Assembly (NCBI GenBank): GCA_021414365.1
Contig: JAIOOR010000005.1
Location: 172,987 to 236,986, forward strand
Length of the DNA stretch: 64,000 nt
Direction: 5' to 3'
DNA from: Nitrosarchaeum sp.
GTDB taxonomy: Archaea; Thermoproteota; Nitrososphaeria; Nitrososphaerales; Nitrosopumilaceae
Below the pieces are notes generated by a model. It worked only from the letters and a program-made list of their open reading frames with translations, was not told the DNA's origin and did not search any database. A program made the translations under genes and the position numbers. Every line of letters begins with the position of its first letter. Positions within the stretch are counted from its first letter, which is position 1. Of the stretch, positions 24,597 through 34,726 are shown one piece after another.

Positions 24597-25781
24597 ATGA
24601 TTTCACAGATGATGGGCATGGAAACAAAAAACATTGGCTTGCGTGGAATCGAGGTAGCAGATACAAGAATATCAAATATCGATGGAGAAAAAGGCAAGCT
24701 AATTTACCGTGGTTACGATATCTTAGAACTTACAAAAAAATCAAGTTATGAAGAAACAGCATATTTGTTATTGCATGACTCTTTACCAACAAAAGAGCAA
24801 CTATCAGAATTCAAATCCAAATTAAGTGATGCGAGATTAATTCCAAAAAGAATGCAAATCAATATGGGTAATTGGAGAAAAGATGCTGATCCCATGGATA
24901 TGCTGCAGGCATTTGTTGCGGCACTTGCTGGATATTACGATGAAGAGTTTGCATCAAAAGAAGCAAGCTATGACAAGGCAATTAATCTAATTGGCAAAAT
25001 TCCAACAATAATTGCAAGCTGGCAAAGAGTAAGAGACGGATTAGAAATAATTGATCCTGATCCAACTTTGGATCATGCAGCAAATTTTCTTTACATGATG
25101 TTTGGAGAAAGACCAGACAAGGAAGTTGAAAAAATCTTTGATACTTGTTTGATTCTTCATGCAGATCATACCTTTAATGCATCTACATTTGTTGCAAGAC
25201 AGGTGGCATCTACGAGAGCTCACATGTATTCAGCAGCTAGTGCAGCTATTGGAGCATTAAGTGGGGAATTACATGGAGGAGCAAATACAGAGGTAATGAA
25301 AATGCTCTTAGAAATCGGGTCAGCGGACAATGTTGTTCCATGGATTAAAGAAAAAATGGAAAAAGGTGAAAGAATAATGGGAATGGGACATGCAGTCTAT
25401 AAAACATTCGACCCAAGAGCACAGATTCTAAAAGAACTATCAAGAAAGCTTGCTGCAAAGACGGGGGATCCATGGTATGCCATTACAGAAAAAGTTGAAA
25501 CAACTACAATTGAAGAGATGAAAAACCAAAAAGGAAAAGACATCTATCCAAACGTCGATTTGTATAGCGCTTCAATTTACTATATGCTAAAAATCCCAAT
25601 GGATCTTAACACACCGATTTTTGCAATATCAAGAGTTGCAGGATGGGCAGCACATATCATTGAAGAAAAATTTGCAGAGGCGGCACCAAAACCAGCGTTA
25701 TACAGACCAAAAGCAGTCTATGTTGGAAAATATTGTGGGCCTGAAGGTTGCGAATACAAAGAACTTGATCTGAGAAAGTAA
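24597..25781 (+). CDS. gltA: Citrate synthase
   Basis: A 394-residue citrate/methylcitrate synthase. It begins with the family N-terminal signature GLRGIEVADTRIS and GKLIYRGYDI, and carries the catalytic histidines in GELHGGANTE and GMGHAVYKTFDPR with the active-site Asp region further on (YPNVDLYS). It condenses acetyl-CoA with oxaloacetate; in autotrophic thaumarchaea it feeds biosynthesis. A second start (MGMETKN) lies five codons in. The C terminus ends with a CGPEGC pair. The gene stands alone behind a possible palindromic operator. Confidence 0.93.
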   Translation: MISQMMGMETKNIGLRGIEVADTRISNIDGEKGKLIYRGYDILELTKKSSYEETAYLLLHDSLPTKEQLSEFKSKLSDARLIPKRMQINMGNWRKDADPMDMLQAFVAALAGYYDEEFASKEASYDKAINLIGKIPTIIASWQRVRDGLEIIDPDPTLDHAANFLYMMFGERPDKEVEKIFDTCLILHADHTFNASTFVARQVASTRAHMYSAASAAIGALSGELHGGANTEVMKMLLEIGSADNVVPWIKEKMEKGERIMGMGHAVYKTFDPRAQILKELSRKLAAKTGDPWYAITEKVETTTIEEMKNQKGKDIYPNVDLYSASIYYMLKIPMDLNTPIFAISRVAGWAAHIIEEKFAEAAPKPALYRPKAVYVGKYCGPEGCEYKELDLRK

Positions 25782-25783
25782 TT

Positions 25784-25990
25784 TTAATTTCTTGTGTTAA
25801 GCCACTCTTTTGCTTTTGAATTTACATCATGTTTGTATAATACTTCAAAAACCATGTCGTAAAATGTGATGCCTTTTTTTTGAGCCTGATCATCGAGCCA
25901 GCGAATTCCATCTGCTAATTCAGGATCATATTCAGAGAATTCTACTAGCTCATCAACCATTTTTGAAAAGAATGTATGCGACTCTAACAT
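25784..25990 (-). CDS. Small acidic protein of unknown function
   Basis: A 68-residue protein, rich in Asp/Glu and aromatic residues (EFSEYDPELADGIRWLDDQ), starting with ATG. It is convergent with citrate synthase (2 nt between stops). No family is recognised; the well-formed sequence and ATG start support a real gene. Confidence 0.5.
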   Translation of the reverse strand: MLESHTFFSKMVDELVEFSEYDPELADGIRWLDDQAQKKGITFYDMVFEVLYKHDVNSKAKEWLNTRN

Positions 25991-26066
25991 ATGTTAGTCT
26001 CTGAATCTTTGATCATAAGGTCGGGATTCAAAATATATAGACAAAAAACAGTTTTTTGGTTGACAC

Positions 26067-26447
26067 TTGGAACATGTTTTATTTTTTGATGGGAATACAA
26101 AGAGGATATCATGGGTAATTCAAACAGATGATTCAATTATTGAACAAAAAAGAGAACATGCCGAGATTTACTTGGATAAAGTAACTAATCTGCAATCAAA
26201 ATACATCGGATTACATATTGGATTGTTTTGGGGTATTGGTACATTTATTATAAAAAATTATGACATCATAAAAATAGCAACAGATGAAAAATTGATTTTA
26301 GATCATCTTTCATTGAATCAAAAAAATAATGATGTGTTTATTGAAAAAAGGACTTTTTTTATCAGACAATTTATCAAACAAAGAAAATTAAAAATTCAAT
26401 ATGAGTTTATAACTTCAGAAAAAAATCTAGCTTCTAAAATAAAATAA
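26067..26447 (+). CDS. Unknown 126-residue protein
   Basis: The start is TTG (26067). The N-terminal strand pattern (EHVLFFDGNTKRISWVIQTDD) resembles the first hairpin of RNase H-like folds but no catalytic set can be traced, so this is only a hint. A basic C terminus follows (FIRQFIKQRKLKIQ). The gene stands alone, followed after 16 nt by a T-rich palindrome. Confidence 0.5.
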   Translation: MEHVLFFDGNTKRISWVIQTDDSIIEQKREHAEIYLDKVTNLQSKYIGLHIGLFWGIGTFIIKNYDIIKIATDEKLILDHLSLNQKNNDVFIEKRTFFIRQFIKQRKLKIQYEFITSEKNLASKIK

Positions 26448-26463
26448 TGCAAAGGTGCTTAAG

Positions 26464-26486
26464 ACCAAAAACGGACGTTTTTTGGT
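26464..26486 (+). terminator. Near-perfect inverted repeat with T-run
   Basis: ACCAAAAACG and CGTTTTTTGGT are inverted around GA (one extra T on the right arm), starting 17 nt after the stop of the 126-residue ORF. The T-run within the right arm suits an archaeal transcription end. The rest of 26487-26720 shows no gene; it should hold the cupredoxin promoter. Confidence 0.4.
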
Positions 26487-26720
26487 GACAGCCCCGATGC
26501 ATTTCGTATTGATATTAGAGTATGAATCATAAAAGAAATAAGCGTCCAATATCGTTGACTATAGTTAAAAATAATTAAAGCGATCATGTTGAATTTTCAA
26601 AAGTCTTTCTAGATTTATGTAAATTTTTCATAAAAATAGTAGTCATAGGTACATAAGCATCGAATTACGAGTAAATCAAAGATTAGATTTATTTAGCATA
26701 AGATAATCGGAAAAACAATT

Positions 26721-27380
26721 ATGGCAAGTATAGACAAAGCAGCAATTGTATTTTCTATTGCAATTGTAGCGGTAGGCGTAGGATTTGCATTCTACGGAGG
26801 ACAAGTTCAAGACCACGGTCCTGCTGTTTCAACTCCTGTAGTTACTAAAACTGCACCAACAACTAGTGTACCAACAACTGTACCATCAGCTCAATTTGGT
26901 GCAGATATTGCAGCTAAAGTAAAACAAGAGGTCCCTACAGAAAAAACTGTAGCATCGAAAGAACCAGTAAAGACTGAGACAGTGCCAGCTGCACCAGTTG
27001 AAAATCCAGCTGCACCAGTTGAAAATCCAGATGCACCAGTTGAAAATCCAGCTGCACCAGTTGAAAATCCAGCTGGCCCACAAACAGTCAGCGTAACAAT
27101 TCCATCTGGTACTTCATCACCAGGATGTGAAACATCCAATGCATGTTTTTCACCATCAGCAGTTACAATCAATGTAGGTGATACTGTAGAATGGACAAAT
27201 ACAGATACAGCAGCACATACAGTAACCAGTGGCAATCCAGCAGATGGTCCATCAGGAGTATTTGACAGTAGTTTAATCATGGGCAAAGCATCATTTTCAC
27301 AAAAATTTGACAAAGCTGGAAGCTATGATTATTTCTGCATGGTACACCCATGGATGACTGGAAATGTTAAAGTGAACTAA
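26721..27380 (+). CDS. Blue-copper (plastocyanin-like) protein, membrane-anchored
   Basis: A 219-residue cupredoxin. Residues 6-26 form an N-terminal membrane helix or signal anchor (AAIVFSIAIVAVGVGFAFY). A Pro/Thr/Ala linker contains four 7-residue repeats of the type APVENPx. The cupredoxin domain (124-219) has the type-1 copper ligands H166 (AAHTV), C206, H209 and M212 (CMVHPWM). Thaumarchaea use many such proteins in place of cytochromes c in the extracytoplasmic electron chain from ammonia oxidation. An extra Cys pair (GCETSNAC, 135-142) could form a disulphide. The gene is monocistronic. Confidence 0.92.
   Translation: MASIDKAAIVFSIAIVAVGVGFAFYGGQVQDHGPAVSTPVVTKTAPTTSVPTTVPSAQFGADIAAKVKQEVPTEKTVASKEPVKTETVPAAPVENPAAPVENPDAPVENPAAPVENPAGPQTVSVTIPSGTSSPGCETSNACFSPSAVTINVGDTVEWTNTDTAAHTVTSGNPADGPSGVFDSSLIMGKASFSQKFDKAGSYDYFCMVHPWMTGNVKVN
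26988..27071 (+). repeat. Four tandem 21-bp repeats in the cupredoxin linker
   Basis: Four in-frame copies of a unit coding for (A/D)APVENP, differing by a single base (GCT/GAT). They encode a stiff Pro-rich spacer between the membrane anchor and copper domain, and the copy number could vary between strains by slippage. Confidence 0.9.
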
Positions 27381-27387
27381 TCAAAAA

Positions 27388-27412
27388 ATTCCTTTTTTTC
27401 TTATTTTATTTG
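27388..27412. terminator. T/A-rich convergent transcription end
   Basis: A run of T-rich sequence (CCTTTTTTTCTTATTTTATTTG) lies directly after the cupredoxin stop and overlaps the uvrC end, preceded by AAAAAA for the opposite strand. Oligo-T is the usual archaeal termination signal, and this short interval would serve both converging genes. Confidence 0.45.
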
Positions 27413-28987
27413 ATTTTTACGTATTGCTCTATTATATGCAACACCGAATCTATGAGTTTCATCTCTTGCATGTTGTAGAATTTTCAGCGAAGGTTTATCT
27501 TTTGAAAGTATTATCGAATTTTTTTGGTTTGGAACAAATATCTCTTCATTTTCTTTAGCAAGCGAAATACAATCAAGATGCAATCCTAAAGATTGTAGTG
27601 ATTTTAGGGCAGCGTTGAGCTGTCCTTTTCCACCATCAATTAATATCAAATCAGGTAACTGTGAATTTTCTTCAAGTAATCTAAGATATCTTCGTTTGAT
27701 GATCTCAGATATCATTGCAAAATCATCTCTGCCAGAAACTGTCTTAATTTTGAATTTACGGTATCCAGATTTGTTTGGTTTGCCATCAACAAATCTAGAC
27801 ATTGAACCTACTGCAAACTCATCACCATGATTTGAAATATCAAAGCATTCAATGACGTTAGGAATTGCAGAAAGATGCAAAATTTCTTTTAATTCCATCA
27901 GACCTAGATTGCCTCCTTTAGAATGAATAAGAGAGATATTTTTTAAAATCAAATTAATAATATTCTTTCTTTTACCACGTTGCGGACAGATTATTTCAAC
28001 TGAAAACTCTGCCTGCTCAGATAGTAACGACTCTAAAAGAGATTTATTTTCAGGAATCTCACTAACAAAGATAAATTTTGGAATTTTATGTACTGTGTAA
28101 TACTGGAAAAGAAAATTTGAAAAATCATTATCTCCAACAAGATCAAAAAAGAATTTATCACTGTCCCGCATTACACCATGTATCATTCTAAAATTCATCA
28201 CAGTTATAGTTTGGTCTTTGTAACCAACTCCAAAATATTCCTCATCAGAATTTTCAACATATTCCATTTTTTGTTTTGTTTGAAGACTACCCAATCGAAT
28301 TAATGTATCACGGATGTCCTTTGCACGCTCAAATTGTTGCGATGCAGCGGCTTGCGTCATCTCTTCTTTTAATTTTTCTGCAAAAATTTGAGTTTGATTT
28401 TTTCCTTTTAGCACCTCTTCTAATGCAGACACATGTTGTAGATATTTATCTTGAGCATCTTTGAATTCACATGGTCCTTCACAGTTTCCCAAATGATACT
28501 CTAGACAAACTTTTTTTGGTAATGTTTTACAGATTCTAATTTGAAATGCTTTTCGTAAAGTACCTATGGTGAGAAGTTTTGAGCTACCTTGCATAAACGG
28601 ACCAAAAATTTTTCCACCGCCTAAAAATTTTCCATCACGGGTTCTTCTTGCAACAAGTAGTCTAGGATATTTTTCATTGGATATTCTAAGATAGGTGTAA
28701 CGCTGTTGGTCTTTTAGCTCAATGTTAAATTTAGGTCGGTGTTTTTTTATCATATTAGATTCTAAAAGAAATGCTTCACTTTCATTGTCAGTTAAAATAA
28801 ATTCAATATCAGAAATATTTTCTACCAATTTCTGCGTTTTATAATTTTGATTTTTTAAAAAATATGATCTTACACGATTTTGTAGATTCTTTGCTTTGCC
28901 AATATAGATAATTTTTCCATCATAATCCTTCATCAAATAAATGCCAGGATTTGATGAGATGTGAATTTTTGAAATATCAAAAGTCAT
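27401..28987 (-). CDS. uvrC: Excinuclease ABC subunit C
   Basis: A 528-residue UvrC. The N-terminal GIY-YIG nuclease (PGIYLMKDYDGKIIYIGKAKNL, here with the motif split as GIY/YIG) makes the 3' incision. A Cys cluster follows (CKTLPKKVCLEYHLGNCEGPC), then the UvrB-binding UVR motif around residues 195-225, and an RNase H-like 5'-incision domain (ECFDISNHGDEFAVGSM, DLILIDGGKGQ). The C-terminal helix-hairpin-helix repeats of longer UvrC proteins are absent, so it is somewhat short. It is the last gene of uvrB-uvrA-uvrC, 9 nt after uvrA. This bacterial-type repair operon is typical of mesophilic archaea. Confidence 0.95.
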   Translation of the reverse strand: MTFDISKIHISSNPGIYLMKDYDGKIIYIGKAKNLQNRVRSYFLKNQNYKTQKLVENISDIEFILTDNESEAFLLESNMIKKHRPKFNIELKDQQRYTYLRISNEKYPRLLVARRTRDGKFLGGGKIFGPFMQGSSKLLTIGTLRKAFQIRICKTLPKKVCLEYHLGNCEGPCEFKDAQDKYLQHVSALEEVLKGKNQTQIFAEKLKEEMTQAAASQQFERAKDIRDTLIRLGSLQTKQKMEYVENSDEEYFGVGYKDQTITVMNFRMIHGVMRDSDKFFFDLVGDNDFSNFLFQYYTVHKIPKFIFVSEIPENKSLLESLLSEQAEFSVEIICPQRGKRKNIINLILKNISLIHSKGGNLGLMELKEILHLSAIPNVIECFDISNHGDEFAVGSMSRFVDGKPNKSGYRKFKIKTVSGRDDFAMISEIIKRRYLRLLEENSQLPDLILIDGGKGQLNAALKSLQSLGLHLDCISLAKENEEIFVPNQKNSIILSKDKPSLKILQHARDETHRFGVAYNRAIRKNQIK

Positions 28988-28996
28988 TTTAGATCA

Positions 28997-31813
28997 TTAT
29001 TTTAGTAATTTTTTGAGATATTTTCCAGTATAGCTTCCGGGGGATTTTGCAACCTGTTCAGGTGTACCTACAGTAACTATTTGCCCACCCTCATCTCCAC
29101 CTTCTGGTCCCAGATCAATTAACCAATCAGAATTTTTAATTACATCCAAGTTGTGCTCGATTACTAGAATCGTATTTCCCAAATTTACCAGTCTATTTAA
29201 AACATCTAATAGCTTTTGAACGTCGGCAAAATGCAAACCAGTTGTAGGTTCATCAAGAATGTAAAATGTTTTGCCAGTTCCTCTTTTGGATAGTTCAGAT
29301 GCAAGTTTTACTCTTTGTGCCTCTCCTCCAGACAAAGTTGTAGATGATTGTCCTAACTTTATGTATCCTAATCCGACATCAAATATTGTTTGCAGTTTTC
29401 TTTTAATCGAAGGAATGTTTTCAAAAAACTGTAGTGCTTCAAAAACAGTCATATCTAAAATATCTGAAATGTTTTTACCCTTGTACAAAACTGAAAGTGT
29501 TTCAGAGTTGTATCTTTTTCCCTTACATTCATCACATTTTACATAAACATCAGATAAAAATTGCATCTCAATTTGTTTTACACCGTCACCATCACATGCA
29601 AAGCATCTTCCATCAGCTACGTTAAATGAGAATTGACCCATTGAGTATCCTCTTTCTTTTGATAATTCTGTATTTGCATACAATTCTCGAATATGGGTAA
29701 ATACACCGATGTATGTTGCAGGATTAGAACGAGGGGTTCTACCAATTGGGGATTGATCTATCGCAATTACTTTGTCGATGTTCTCAAGCCCTAAAATTTC
29801 TGTGTGACTTCCAGATTTTACATTAGAATTATAAAAATGGTTTTCAAGTGACTTTAATAAAATATCATTTATCAATGTAGATTTTCCAGAACCAGATACA
29901 CCAGTTACAGAAACAAAAAGACCTAATGGAATTTCAACATCTATGTTTTTGAGATTATTTTCAGATGCACCTTTAACAATCAGTGAGCCAGATCGATTAC
30001 GTATTTTCTCACCTAGTTTTATCAATGAATTGTTTTTCAAATAAATTCCAGTGACAGAATTATCACTTTTGAGAATTTGATTAATTGTTCCCTCAAAGAC
30101 AACACTTCCACCATGTACGCCTGCACCTGGACCTAAATCCACTATCCAGTCTGAATTTCGCATAATTTCCTCGTCATGTTCCACTACAATGACAGTATTT
30201 CCAAGATTTCGTAGTTTTGTTAGCGTTTTGATTAGACGTTCATTATCACGTTGATGCAATCCAATTGTGGGCTCATCAAGAACATACAAAACTCCAGTAA
30301 GATTGGAGCCAATCTGAGTTGCTAATCGGATTCTTTGAGATTCGCCTCCAGATAAAGTAGAGCTTAATCTATTCAAAGTAAGATAATTCAGTCCAACGTT
30401 CATTAAAAATTCTAATCTTTCTTTAATTTCTTTTAGGACATCTCTTGCAATGTATTGTTCGTTTTCAGTCAACTTTAGAGTAGCAAAAAAATCATAGCAT
30501 TGATCAATTGATAGATCACATACATCCATTATTCCCTTTTCATTAATTTTGACTGCTAGTGATTCAGGTTTTAATTTTTTTCCATTGCATACAGTACATG
30601 GTGTATCTCTCATGAATTGTTTTAGCCATTCACGTTTGGATTCAGAATCAGTTTCCATAAAAGAACGTTGGAGATTAACTAGTACTCCTTCAAATGCATC
30701 AGTGTATTGCCAAGAAGAGTCTCCAGATTTTGAGCGATACTTAAAATCAATTAAATCATTTGAGCCATGCAATATTATTCGAAGATGTTTTGGCGCAATT
30801 TTTTCAATAGGCGTCATCAAATCAAAACCAAACTTGTTACCAACTGCTCTTAATGCCTGTTTTCTAAATGCAGAAAATCGTCCACTCCATGGAACGATTG
30901 CACCTTCTAAAATGGATTTACTCTTATCTGGAATTACAAGATCTGCATCAAATTCCATCTTTACACCCAATCCATTGCAAGCCTTACACATTCCAAATGG
31001 GGAATTAAATGAAAAAGTTCTAGGTTCTAACTCACCAATTGTCAATCCACAGTAAGGACATGCATTGTTTTGTGAGAAAATCTTTTCAGATTTTTCTGAT
31101 GAGACCATGACGTCGCCTTTTGATGCCTTGATTGCAGTTTGTATTGCCTCAAACAATCTAGATCGTTCAGATTTTTCTGTCTGCATTCTATCTACTACGA
31201 TCTCAATATTGTGCCATTTCTGTCTGTCAAGTGCAGGAAACTCTTCATCCAGGCTCAAAATTACCCCATCTAAGCGGATTCTAGAGTAGCCATCTTTTTT
31301 TATTTGCTCAAATAATTTTTCATATGTTCCTTTTTTTCTTTGAATAATTGGAGAGAGGATCAAAATCTTTTGTCCTGAAAAGTCTTTGAGTATAGAATCA
31401 CATATTGTTTCAACTGATTGGCTAGATATTTTTCTAGAACAATTTATGCAATAAGGAATGCCAATTCTTGCAAAGAGGAGTCGCATGTAATCATAAATTT
31501 CGGTGGTAGTTCCAACAGTGGAGCGAGGATTCTTACTGGTAGTTTTTTGCTGAATAGATATTGCAGGTGAGAGCCCCTCAATAGAATCAACATCAGGTTT
31601 ATCCATCATTTCAAGGAATTGTCTTGCATAAGCAGAAAGAGATTCCACATAACGCCTCTGCCCTTCAGCATAAATTGTATCAAAAGCCAAAGTCGATTTT
31701 CCAGAACCAGACAATCCACTAATTACAACAAGTTTATTTTTTGGAATATCCACATCAATGTTTTTAAGATTGTGATGTCGGGCACCACGAATTTTTAATT
31801 TATTTTCTACCAT
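28997..31813 (-). CDS. uvrA: Excinuclease ABC subunit A
   Basis: A 938-residue UvrA with two ABC ATPase modules: Walker [10 protein letters not shown] near residue 33 and GVSGSGKST near 640, and signature motifs [10 protein letters not shown] and [10 protein letters not shown]. Zinc-finger modules are visible ([19 protein letters not shown] ... CDECKGKRY), and CINCSRK near residue 120. It scans DNA for lesions with UvrB. The gene overlaps uvrB by 14 nt, so they are co-translated. Length and domain order match standard UvrA. Confidence 0.97.
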   Translation of the reverse strand: MVENKLKIRGARHHNLKNIDVDIPKNKLVVISGLSGSGKSTLAFDTIYAEGQRRYVESLSAYARQFLEMMDKPDVDSIEGLSPAISIQQKTTSKNPRSTVGTTTEIYDYMRLLFARIGIPYCINCSRKISSQSVETICDSILKDFSGQKILILSPIIQRKKGTYEKLFEQIKKDGYSRIRLDGVILSLDEEFPALDRQKWHNIEIVVDRMQTEKSERSRLFEAIQTAIKASKGDVMVSSEKSEKIFSQNNACPYCGLTIGELEPRTFSFNSPFGMCKACNGLGVKMEFDADLVIPDKSKSILEGAIVPWSGRFSAFRKQALRAVGNKFGFDLMTPIEKIAPKHLRIILHGSNDLIDFKYRSKSGDSSWQYTDAFEGVLVNLQRSFMETDSESKREWLKQFMRDTPCTVCNGKKLKPESLAVKINEKGIMDVCDLSIDQCYDFFATLKLTENEQYIARDVLKEIKERLEFLMNVGLNYLTLNRLSSTLSGGESQRIRLATQIGSNLTGVLYVLDEPTIGLHQRDNERLIKTLTKLRNLGNTVIVVEHDEEIMRNSDWIVDLGPGAGVHGGSVVFEGTINQILKSDNSVTGIYLKNNSLIKLGEKIRNRSGSLIVKGASENNLKNIDVEIPLGLFVSVTGVSGSGKSTLINDILLKSLENHFYNSNVKSGSHTEILGLENIDKVIAIDQSPIGRTPRSNPATYIGVFTHIRELYANTELSKERGYSMGQFSFNVADGRCFACDGDGVKQIEMQFLSDVYVKCDECKGKRYNSETLSVLYKGKNISDILDMTVFEALQFFENIPSIKRKLQTIFDVGLGYIKLGQSSTTLSGGEAQRVKLASELSKRGTGKTFYILDEPTTGLHFADVQKLLDVLNRLVNLGNTILVIEHNLDVIKNSDWLIDLGPEGGDEGGQIVTVGTPEQVAKSPGSYTGKYLKKLLK

Positions 31814-33752
31814 CTTTGAATTTAATCTCTTTTTCCAGTCTTTTTATTCTATCTCGGCATTCAATAGCTCGCTCAAAATCTAATTCTTCAGAATATTTTT
31901 TCATCTGAGATTCTAGTTCAATAATATCAGTAGTCAGATCATGGATTGATTTTAGTTTAGATTCATCTAATGTTGTTACTTGTTCGGGAATGGATTTAAT
32001 AATTGTTTGAGGAGTAATATTGTGTTCTTTGTTGTATTGTATTTGTTTTTCTTTACGTCTATTTGTCTCATCTATAGCATTAGACATTGATTTTGTAATA
32101 TTATCTGCATACATGATCACCGAACCATTTACATTTCTTGCTGCTCTTCCAAATGTTTGAATCAAACTTGTGAAATTTCTCAAAAACCCTTCCTTGTCTG
32201 CATCCAAAATCGCAACAAGTGAAACCTCTGGGATATCTAATCCCTCTCTTAGCAAATTAATTCCAACTAGAACATCAAATTCGCCTAATCGTAATTGTCG
32301 AATTAACTCGGTTCTTTGTAATCCTTCTATTTCAGAATGCATGTATCTTACCCTCACATCTTTTTTTGAGAGGTACTCAGATAGGTCTTCAGCCATTCGC
32401 TTGGTCAATGTTGTGACTAAAACACGCTCATTTTTGGCCGCTCTTTTAGCAATTTCTTGAATAAGATCATCCATTTGATTCTTGCTGGATCTAATCTCAA
32501 CTGACGGGTCAAGTAGTCCTGTGGGTCTTACTAGTTGTTCTGCTATTTGTGTCGATGTTTTTCTTTCATAATCACTTGGGGTGGCAGATACAAAAATAGT
32601 GTTTTTCAAATAGCCTTCAAATTCTTCGAATTTCAACGGTCTGTTATCATATGCACTTGGTAAACGAAAACCATATGTCACAAGTTCTTTTTTTCTTGAA
32701 TAATCACCTTTGTACATTCCATGTAGTTGCGGCAATGTAACATGGGATTCATCAATTACAAGTAGATAGTCATCACCAAAAAAATCCATCAGACAAAATG
32801 CTTTCTCACCTGATGCTCTTCCATCAAAATGTCTGGAATAATTTTCAATTCCTGAGCAATATCCCAATTCTTCTATCATTTCCAGATCATATTTTGTTCT
32901 CATTTCGAGTCTTTGTTTTTCTAATTCATTTAATTCAGGTAATCGTCTTTCTAATTCATCTTTGATTGAAAGTACAGCTTTTTCTCTAACATCTTTCGCT
33001 ATCAAATAATGTTTTGCAGGAAAAATTTTCATTTGATGTATTTTTCGTTTTTCTTTAAGCGATATGTTATCAAGCAGTGTAATTTTCTCCACATCATCTC
33101 CAAACATAGAGATTCTTACAATATCTTCAGAGTATGCAGGTATAATATCTATAGTATCACCCTTTACACGGAAATTTCCAGGTGCTACCTCAGTGTCATT
33201 TCTTTCATATCTTGCATCAATGAATTTTTTTATCAAGTCACCTCTTTTTATTACATCACCAGCAGTAATGGTAATTGCCAAATCATCCCAATCTTTAGGA
33301 TTACCAAGAGAGTAAATACAAGATACAGTTGAGACAATAATTGTAGGCTCTCCAGATAGCAGCATGGCAGTTGCCTCCAATCGTAATTTTTCAATTTTTT
33401 CATTGATTTGAGTATCTTTTTCAATGTAAGTATCTGTTTGAGGCATGTAGCTTTCAGGTTGATAATAATCGTAATAGGATACAAAATAGCCTACGTTGTT
33501 TTTTGGGAAAAACTGTTTTAATTCAGAGTATAATTGTGCTGCCAAAGTTTTGTTATGAGAAATAACCAGAGTATTTTTTCCAGTTCGTGCAATAACATTT
33601 GCAATAGAAAATGTCTTTCCACTACCTGTAACTCCAAGTAATGTCTGAATTGTTCGTTTTTTTACGCCTTCAACCAACACATCAATTGCTTGTGGCTGAT
33701 CTCCAGTGGGTTCATACTCAGATACCAATTCAAATTTATGAATTTGTTGCAA
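31800..33752 (-). CDS. uvrB: Excinuclease ABC subunit B
   Basis: A 650-residue UvrB helicase-like protein: GDQPQAI, Walker A GVTGSGKT (39-46), the beta-hairpin YYDYYQPESYMPQTDTY region, DESH box, SATPSDYE and helicase C motifs (EGLDIPEVSLV, QTFGRAARN). The C-terminal UVR motif for UvrC binding is present (SEELDFERAIECRDRIK). The start is TTG. It is the first gene of the operon; the 137 nt upstream contain no gene. It loads onto damage with UvrA and directs UvrC incisions. Confidence 0.97.
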   Translation of the reverse strand: MQQIHKFELVSEYEPTGDQPQAIDVLVEGVKKRTIQTLLGVTGSGKTFSIANVIARTGKNTLVISHNKTLAAQLYSELKQFFPKNNVGYFVSYYDYYQPESYMPQTDTYIEKDTQINEKIEKLRLEATAMLLSGEPTIIVSTVSCIYSLGNPKDWDDLAITITAGDVIKRGDLIKKFIDARYERNDTEVAPGNFRVKGDTIDIIPAYSEDIVRISMFGDDVEKITLLDNISLKEKRKIHQMKIFPAKHYLIAKDVREKAVLSIKDELERRLPELNELEKQRLEMRTKYDLEMIEELGYCSGIENYSRHFDGRASGEKAFCLMDFFGDDYLLVIDESHVTLPQLHGMYKGDYSRKKELVTYGFRLPSAYDNRPLKFEEFEGYLKNTIFVSATPSDYERKTSTQIAEQLVRPTGLLDPSVEIRSSKNQMDDLIQEIAKRAAKNERVLVTTLTKRMAEDLSEYLSKKDVRVRYMHSEIEGLQRTELIRQLRLGEFDVLVGINLLREGLDIPEVSLVAILDADKEGFLRNFTSLIQTFGRAARNVNGSVIMYADNITKSMSNAIDETNRRKEKQIQYNKEHNITPQTIIKSIPEQVTTLDESKLKSIHDLTTDIIELESQMKKYSEELDFERAIECRDRIKRLEKEIKFKDGRK

Positions 33753-33889
33753 CAGTTACAATCCTCTAAATCTGAACTTATAGCTAACGATCCTCAAGAT
33801 GTTACTCAAGGTTTACAGTAATTAAAAAATAATTAGCACTAGAATCAAAACTGATTTTTCTTTATAAATAAAAAACAGATGAATTATTT

Positions 33890-33997
33890 ATGAAAAAAAT
33901 ATGCAGGCATTGTGAACACAAGTTTGAAAACCATGCAAGTAATTGCTACTCAGTTTATTGTAGTGCAAAATTGTTAGAAAAGAGAATGACTCACTAA
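33890..33997 (+). CDS. 35-residue zinc-finger miniprotein
   Basis: ATG-initiated, ending at TAA 33997. It has CRHCEHKFENH, then C and YCSAK: Cys-x2-Cys followed by Cys and Cys about 10 and 15 residues later, enough for one zinc site, similar to the start of small treble-clef fingers. It lies between divergent uvrB and convergent PPOX genes. A TTTATAAATA box sits 20-29 nt before the ATG, indicating leaderless transcription. Confidence 0.6.
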   Translation: MKKICRHCEHKFENHASNCYSVYCSAKLLEKRMTH

Positions 33998-34018
33998 ATC
34001 GGATTAATCACAAACATG

Positions 34019-34654
34019 CTACCAAACAGGTTCATCTACCATTGCTAATCCATTACTAGTTATCTCAAATCCCATAATCCTCAAAGTATCTTTTGCGGTG
34101 GTGGAATTTTTTGCCAGTATTTTTTTTGCCAAATCTATTCTACTTTCTACATTCATGTGTTGTCCAATTTTGTATTTCCCATAAAGTGAATCAGGAATTA
34201 TTTTGATTACAGCTACGGCATCTAAAACTTTCATAGTGGGGTGAATTGGTTCGTATCTCCCTTCAGGTTGATATTTTTCCATAAGACCATTTAGGGCAAG
34301 TGTTTTTTCTTCCCTATTTGTCACAAAAGATGCCTTTCCTTTGATCACAACGCTAATGTAAAGTGTATCTGCAAGTGATGCATTTTTTGGATCCTCAAAG
34401 TAAGAAGGTAAAAACTCCAATTCCCGATCAACTTCAAAGCCAACTTTGTTGTTTTTTCGAATATTTTCAATTTTTTCACCCTTGACATGAGAATGCATGT
34501 ATATCGAATTATCAAGATAAACAAAATTCATCGGAATTATCTGAGGATATCCATTATCATCGATGCTGGAAATTCGTCCTACGTGTTCCTGATTCAAAAA
34601 TTCCCTAATTTTTTGAGGGGATTTTATTTGTAAAATTCCAACTAATTGCAACAA
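34019..34654 (-). CDS. Pyridoxamine 5'-phosphate oxidase-family flavin protein
   Basis: A 211-residue protein of the split beta-barrel FMN-binding family: GRISSIDDNGYPQIIPMNFVYLDNSIYMHSH-type first half, NKVGFEVDRE, and a second half with YISVVIKGKA. A C-terminal extension (about 155-211) follows with IGQHMNVESR. Such proteins include PNPOx-like, NimA-like and F420-binding oxidoreductases; which cofactor is used cannot be told. The start is TTG (two in a row at 34654 and 34651). Confidence 0.75.
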   Translation of the reverse strand: MLQLVGILQIKSPQKIREFLNQEHVGRISSIDDNGYPQIIPMNFVYLDNSIYMHSHVKGEKIENIRKNNKVGFEVDRELEFLPSYFEDPKNASLADTLYISVVIKGKASFVTNREEKTLALNGLMEKYQPEGRYEPIHPTMKVLDAVAVIKIIPDSLYGKYKIGQHMNVESRIDLAKKILAKNSTTAKDTLRIMGFEITSNGLAMVDEPVW

Positions 34655-34726
34655 GAGTATTTTGAATAATAATATTATAAATCCAGATCCTAAATTGCTA
34701 AAATATAAGATGAATAGAGAAAAATC

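Noticed and set aside
26464..26543. 23-codon ORF on the minus strand upstream of the cupredoxin gene
   Set aside because: It is very short, runs through the palindrome and has no recognisable promoter or motif.
26448..26720. Possible C/D-box small RNA in front of the cupredoxin gene (GATG- and GTGA-like boxes)
   Set aside because: The C, D, C' and D' boxes are not all present with proper spacing.
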